This document shows positions 58,267 through 64,000 of a stretch of 64,000 bases of DNA, one piece after another. The stretch covers positions 793,454 through 857,453 of the forward strand of contig VZQC01005746.1 in assembly GCA_009823505.1 (NCBI GenBank), read 5' to 3'. Position 1 is the stretch's first letter; each line of letters begins with the position of its first letter. The DNA comes from Rhizomys pruinosus (lineage: Eukaryota > Chordata > Mammalia > Rodentia > Spalacidae). The position numbers were made by a program, and so were the translations under genes. The notes under the pieces were generated by a model. The model was not told the origin of the DNA. It did no database searches and saw nothing but the letters and a program-made list of their open reading frames with translations.

Positions 58267-60339
58267 AATGTTCCTCGACTTATCCCCTATATCACACATC
58301 CCCTTGTCCCTAACATGCACATAACTGTCTTGGTGTATCATATCTTATGCTGCTCTGCCTTTCACCAAGACTCTGACTCTGCCTCCCATGGCTCTTTGTA
58401 CAGCGACTATGCATCTACCCGCTGGGAACACCCCCTCCCCTATGCCATCCCTCCACTAATAAATATGCCTACCGCCCATGCTCTACAAATTCTAGTCCAC
58501 CCCCCGTCCCCTAATTCAGCTTCAGACCACACCATCCCTAAATGCCACCGCCCTCCCCTCATTAGTGTCCTAGCGCCCTCCAATCGCCCCCATGTTCTAA
58601 GTCCTCTTTGTGAGTGTCTCCCCCTTATGTGAATTCCTTGAGGATCCACAGTTTTTCCAAGACTCTGTCGTACTGGATCCTAAGCATTCTCTAGGCAGAC
58701 CCATTAGCCCTTGTTTAACTCTGGACTTTGGTCTTGGTGACTAGCATCCTCCTTGGAGCTCCGGGGGCCTGCTGCTTTTCTATGCGTTGCCAGTTCTTGC
58801 GCTCGCCCTAGATTTCCATCACCCTTCAGATGTGCCACGCCTAGGCGATGCTTAGAACTGGTCACGCTATCTCATTGTCTCCCATGCTTACCTTGCCAGT
58901 ACAAGGCCTCCTGTCCAACGAGTGAGTCGTGAGGGACTACACCTTCCACGCCCCTGTGTACTCTTTCCATTGCCCTAAGAGTTCCAGAATGTTGTACAGG
59001 GCACTTGCTGCTATAAGCACTTTCATGATATTTCATCTTCATCAGTATATGTCTATGGGTGAACGGATGGTGATGGTTTGCCTGTTGCCATGATACGCCA
59101 AGCCATACAAGCATAGGCTCAGAAAATACATCAAGTGTAATAGATCTGGCAACTGACAGGATTCAGACAGAGGCCTACCTTCTGAAGGCGGATCTCAAAC
59201 TCAAAGATCCCCATGTTCGACTACAGAATTCTGTGAACAGGGCTTCTCGGCACAGGAGAATGAGCGCTAGAGGCGCGTCCATCAGTGAGAATACAGCGCA
59301 TGGAGGAACTCGGCGCTAGAGTCTCACTCAGGACTCCTCCCTTTTTCAGAGGTGGAAGCATTTCTCAGTTGTTGAATACAGCTGGTCACATTTTCACTCT
59401 CATATGTCGCGCTCTGCTAGAGGAACCGTGGTCTTTAACCCCAGGATGCCTACACTTCCTCTAAGGGCTCAGTTTTATTTGTGTGCGGGTGCAAGGCGGG
59501 TTACCACTCTGAAATTGCATCCATGTGTCTGCATGAGATCAGTGTATCCTAGTGCATGGTCTATGTTAGAGGTGGTGTCGCAAATCGATCTCCTCTGATG
59601 GACACAGACACGATATATGCCCTGTCCTCTGCTTCTGTCTTTAAGTGCCCTGCTCACCGCTTCTCTGTGGATGATGACGGTGTACGGTGTCAGGATAGGG
59701 CCTTTGCTCGCATTTCAGAGATTGACTTCGTTTTGGTGTTTCTCTCGTCGTGGCAAGTGGATAGAGGAAGTTTCGTGACGATGTCTTGGTCTCTTAGTTA
59801 TTTAAGAGCAAGTCTTAACTTCAAAGCCTATTTCACAGTAACTCAGTGAATGAGTTGCTTTCCACTTGAGCGCTGTGTTACATATATTTGAAGTGGCCTT
59901 GTCCCTCGGGTAATAGACTCCTGCCATTTTGATTAGGATAAGAACATTGAGGCGCTTCTTCCGTATGACACCAGCACCCTGGGATACAAGCCTCGGCCCG
60001 GGTCACCTCCTGATCTGTAGAACGATCCGTCGCTCAATTGTTCAGGTTTTTTCTAGCAGACCTAAACCCTTACACTCAGGGTTCTTGCCTCTCTTGTTTT
60101 GCACCTTATCATGTAATCTACTTGGGAAAAAACTACGTATATTTAGGCGAATGAACATGTATCATCCCCCATTGTGCCTTAAAGTTCAAAGCAGGACTCA
60201 CTTCATAAGTATTGAAGGAGCGAAGGAGTCACATCCGCTGTAAGCCCTAAAGTCCCTCTCGCAAATAGACCAGCTCTTAAAATAAGCCCTGGAGGGCTGC
60301 ATAATAAGACCCTGTTTCAAATGGTGAGTATTAGAGTAG

Positions 60340-60690
60340 TACTCAGCGGATCTGTCTCCTCACTCATTGCGAAGTGCTTTGCATACTCCGCAAGCCACTC
60401 ATGTGCTATAGAGCGGGGCCTGAGTTTGATTGTCCGCAGGAACCAACATACCTGAACATAGCGGTGAGATCAATGGCCTAGCACTGGTGGTATAGTACAC
60501 ACCTTAGTTGGTGATAATGGTCCAGTATGTATTCGTGGTAGTCCGGAGGGGGACACAGGAGGATCCCTCCAGTTAGCTGAGCCAGGCCCAAGTTCTAACT
60601 GAATCTGTCGATGCTCATCAAAGACCAGTAGAAAAGCAAGCCCTCATCCCGCACAAAATGAAGACAGAGAGCAAAGTTTAGAAGGAAAAG
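60340..60690 (+). mobile_element. Possible ID/B4-type SINE, corrupted
   Basis: ggggcctgagtttgattgtc resembles the ID B box and is followed by B1-like fragments (tggtggtatagtacacacct, ggaggatccctcc). Weak. Confidence 0.3.
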
Positions 60691-63600
60691 ACATCAAACA
60701 CATAATGAGTGAACCTCTTTAGCTCAAAAGGGGATTGTGCATATCTAATACACATTATGGGACTCGTGGTGCTAATGCTAATAACACCACTAATAGATCA
60801 TAACAGTACAAAGATCTCTAGTGCCTCTTTTTTGTTGGTCTTTTCAATTTTCTTCACCGTGTTGTCGCTCTCTCTGTTAGCTCCGGAGCGCCTCGTCCTG
60901 GTAATATCTTCTTGTGTGCTTCTAGTACCCTATCGACAGTGCGACGTGTGCATCTCGTGCGACAAAGCATAGCTCCGTTGCCTCGCCTCCTCGGCATTGT
61001 AAATTTTATCAAAGCAGGACTATTGTGATAGATAGTATCAGAATGAACCAGGGAAATGAAGTATCTAATAAAAGAATCCCCAATATTCAAGGTCCCTCTC
61101 TATACTTTTCAAGTTTTTTTTGTTTCTTGCGGGACCCAAAAGGTTGTGTCCTTTAGAAATGCAGTTCCACCATGCTGTTGCCTACGCCAGCATGATCAAC
61201 GAACAGTCGCAACTCGCGCATACAAACCTTTTGGGTCATTAGGAAATAATCCACCAACGATAGGGTGCTCAATTACATAGTCAGCGTGCAACATTGACCA
61301 CAGACTATTCCTGGATGGCTCACCCACCTCATGTCTCGCAGCAGACACACCGTCTCAGACCATGTGTGACTCTACTTGCAGCCAGCTAGTCATGAGCGAA
61401 GAGCTCCGTGCGCAGGTGGAGTTTCTTGTGGTTTTACGAAAAGCTCTTTCTGCCTTGCCCACCTTGGGCGCCCTAGAGTCTCTAGAGCCCATGGGACATG
61501 ACGCATCATTGTGTGCTTCCAGGTCTGGCCTGGAGACTAGATGGCAGTCACATTCGAGGTCAGCCCTAGAAGTTTTCTAGGCATAAACCAAAGCAAAGTT
61601 TTAATTTTGATGAAAATCCACCTATGTGTTGTTTTCTACCTACGCAGTCTCTGTAAGTAATATAGACCGAATCAGTTCGTCTTTTGAGTTATGTAAACTA
61701 TATCTATGCTCTCCTTCTCTGAAACTCACAGTTAGGCATGCTTCACCTTATCTTATGCTCAGTGTCCGAAAGTGAAGGCGTTCGATAACTATGGTATAGG
61801 ATTGGATAAAAAATAAAGGTCTAGACAACATGTGAGGCTGTGGCAATTTGAGAAAAGCTCTCGTACCCTCGCTTCTGCCTCTTTAGTCTTATCATTACCC
61901 TTGCACACTCTAGTTGTCGTTAAGACACTTCACTACTCGCCACTCATGCCACAAATGGACCTCCCCATGAGTTAGTCCACAAACGGCATTCCCAGCACCC
62001 ACATTTGGGTGATTTATCTATCCCACTATTACCACTCTGGAGAAATCAAGTTACCTCGGGCATCTTAGTCACCCTCTGCCTTGGCCCCTATCTGCTTGTG
62101 CCAATATCTTTCTGCACTCTCACCTACGCACCCCAATTGGCCACCCCATCACTCTTACCCCATAGAAATCAATTCCTAGATCACATCTGGGACCCATTCT
62201 ACCACAATATATTAAACGAATTTTCATTATAAGTGCTTACGAAATACCACATGTCAGCTCTCTGGGTCCCATGGAGCAGCTCTAATGATGTTTTGCAAGT
62301 TGATACATTGTGAACTACGTCTCTTGACACTGCTTTGGATAAACCTACTCTCTGCGCCACTGCTGCATCCACCACCTCTCCTCCAGACCTCGATTACTAG
62401 ATCGATTTCTTGCCACTATATATCATTTCGGACCCCTCTTCCCCAACATACAGCGGCCCTATGTTCTAGAGTTAAACCTTGCTCCTCTCTTCTAGGAGCA
62501 TCAATATCGAAATACCCTTCATTTTCTTCCACATCTCCATCTATCACGTCTGACCTCCCTTTCCATAAGGTCCGCCAGCGCATGTCCTGGCGTCGTTCTT
62601 CATCATCTTCACATGTGTGTACCCTCACTATCGCTCGATACGCTATTGTTCATACTCTCTTAAACCCTCCTCTATAAGCTTTCAAAACAGACTGATATCC
62701 TTTGAGAAGAGAGTAGTTAATCCCCAAGTATGTCCATCGCTCTTTCTGCATCTCACACAACAAATACTCTCGCACAGACTTGAGTGGTGACATGGTTAGG
62801 TATAAAAGAGCACGTCCACAGGAGATCGCTCTCATTAGTTGACTCGACTTATTTATCTCATTTACACATTACATGTGATCATGATAAACGTCCTCTTATA
62901 GTTCTCTACATACGTATACACTTTTCCAAATTATTGTAGGAGGTCCTATTTATCGATACAGTTAAGCTCAGAAGTTTTTAATGGGTTCATGTGCCATCAA
63001 TAGAGTGGTAGCGTATAAGTCTTCCGACATAACAAGAATATAAGGCGTGTCTAGCTCTAGGGCCAAAATTATTGGCATACCCTCTAATCTAGTTCGTATA
63101 CATATACAGGCATGATTAGATACATAACCACAGAAGGGAGAGAAGAGAACACACAAGAACCCAAGCTAAAGGACATTAGATCAATATATTCAATCTGAGA
63201 TTGGTGTAAGTGACGAATGGAAGTGAGTACCTTGGTCATGTCTCGCGCGCTACATGTTCGCAAATTTGAAAATGATGCTTTCTGCTAAGTATCTGAATTC
63301 TCATCAAGACTTACTTCAATGATCCGCTCACTGAAAATTTCTCAAGGAATGTCTGCACAACTCTTCTCCGATTCATTCATCAGACATCCTGTACAGTCCT
63401 TCACAAGCAGTGGGGCCCAGCAAAGGGCACCTAAAGGCAGTACCTTGTCTGCAGGAGCATAGTCCCCTTTAAACTAGGGATCTATCTGCATATTGATTGG
63501 CCAAGCAAGGGGCGCGAGACAATAGAACAGAGTAGACAGTAACTCTGACAGTGCAACATGTGGGCGCGGCACACAATGACTGCTTAAGTTGAAAGGCCTC

Positions 63601-64000
63601 TCCTAGGTCTTCTCCGGTGATATGCTGACTTTTTTATCTTATATATTCTTGTTACAGTATTGGTGGTTGGCTCAGACAGAGTGTAGGTGAGTTGTGTGAG
63701 TAGTGCTAAGTTGAAGATTGAGCCCAAGGCATTGCATTTGGCGCTGAGCACGCAATAATCAAAGCCAGATCTTGCACTCCAAAGTGACGTTACGTATCTC
63801 CTCAGCTCAAAGAAAATCCAATGTCTCTTTTTCTTCTCCTTGTGTAAGAAGTGTTCTTTACCTTTGGCAATTATCTTATTCCTGTCTCGTGATTCGCTAA
63901 AGTTGTCCTTTTTCCTCAGCTTTCGCTCCCGCTCATGTGCTGGCTCGTTGCGATCGCTGCTCGCTGCGTACTCGTAGTTCAGTCCGTGGGGCGTTGCAAT

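Larger units (their letters stand above)
55761..64000. other. Low-quality terminal sequence, no believable genes
   Basis: CpG frequency rises to near-random levels, repeats are corrupted throughout (B2 at 57,115, B1 at 57,480) and no long phrase matches the cleaner part of the window. The longest frames (181 codons at 58,087-58,632; 130 at 62,285-62,677) show no family and probably arise by chance. This looks like uncorrected long-read bases at a contig end. Confidence 0.75.

Noticed and set aside
58087..58632. 181-codon open frame
   Set aside because: Lies in the corrupted terminal region over a CT microsatellite; no family resemblance.
62285..62677. 130-codon open frame
   Set aside because: Terminal low-quality sequence; serine/proline-rich text without any recognisable domain.
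63710..63790. Antisense ID-like SINE
   Set aside because: Only a few short matches in the corrupted end; not supportable.

Overview
The window is mammalian nuclear DNA from a muroid rodent. It is saturated with B1 (7SL-derived) and B2 (tRNA-derived) SINEs, rodent-type L1 elements, B3-like SINEs, LTR elements and a few old MIR and L1M relics. The L1 promoter monomers at 2.6-3.7 kb are not the roughly 200-bp monomers known from house mouse, so a cricetid (vole, hamster or deer mouse) is more likely than Mus or Rattus; this is inference. I see no complete, certainly functional protein-coding gene. The window reads as a repeat-dense intergenic or intronic region.

Layout. 1-3.75 kb: minus-strand L1 cut by the window edge, with broken ORF2 and ORF1, a 5'UTR and about nine GC-rich ~119-bp promoter monomers. 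4.4-6.0 kb: a B2 and a Fam98b retropseudogene. 6.0-9.95 kb: plus-strand L1 with broken ORF1 and ORF2, running into an antisense ERV fragment to 10.8 kb. 10.8-14.7 kb: mostly single-copy-looking DNA with L1 3'UTR pieces. 14.7-19.7 kb: near full-length minus-strand L1 with a deletion in ORF1. 19.8-26.3 kb: SINEs, then an LTR pair framing a non-coding body that holds a 71-bp minisatellite carrying an octamer motif, ending in an AT-rich palindrome. 26.4-28.66 kb: L1 ORF2 pieces in both orientations; one is interrupted by a B1, itself interrupted by a ~1.04-kb solo LTR with a perfect 6-bp target duplication. 28.7-36.9 kb: old L1, a medium-reiteration repeat, SINEs, split MIR and a U6 retropseudogene. 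37-55 kb: SINE-dense DNA with an Arl6ip6 retropseudogene and an unidentified exon-like open frame at 50.9-51.2 kb.

Sequence quality varies. From about 37 kb the B2 copies keep CpG-rich, young-looking cores but carry many single-base indels. After the single N at 55,054 the repeats become so scrambled that the last 9 kb looks like uncorrected long-read sequence at a contig end. Open frames there should not be believed, and frameshifts elsewhere in the window may partly be sequencing error.

The genes do not form a pathway. What links the content is retrotransposition: L1 machinery supplied the B1, B2, U6, Fam98b and Arl6ip6 copies, many still flanked by target-site duplications, and nested insertions give a relative order of events. 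The most noteworthy items are the short-period L1 promoter array, the octamer-bearing minisatellite inside an LTR element, and the three-level nest at 26.4-28.4 kb.
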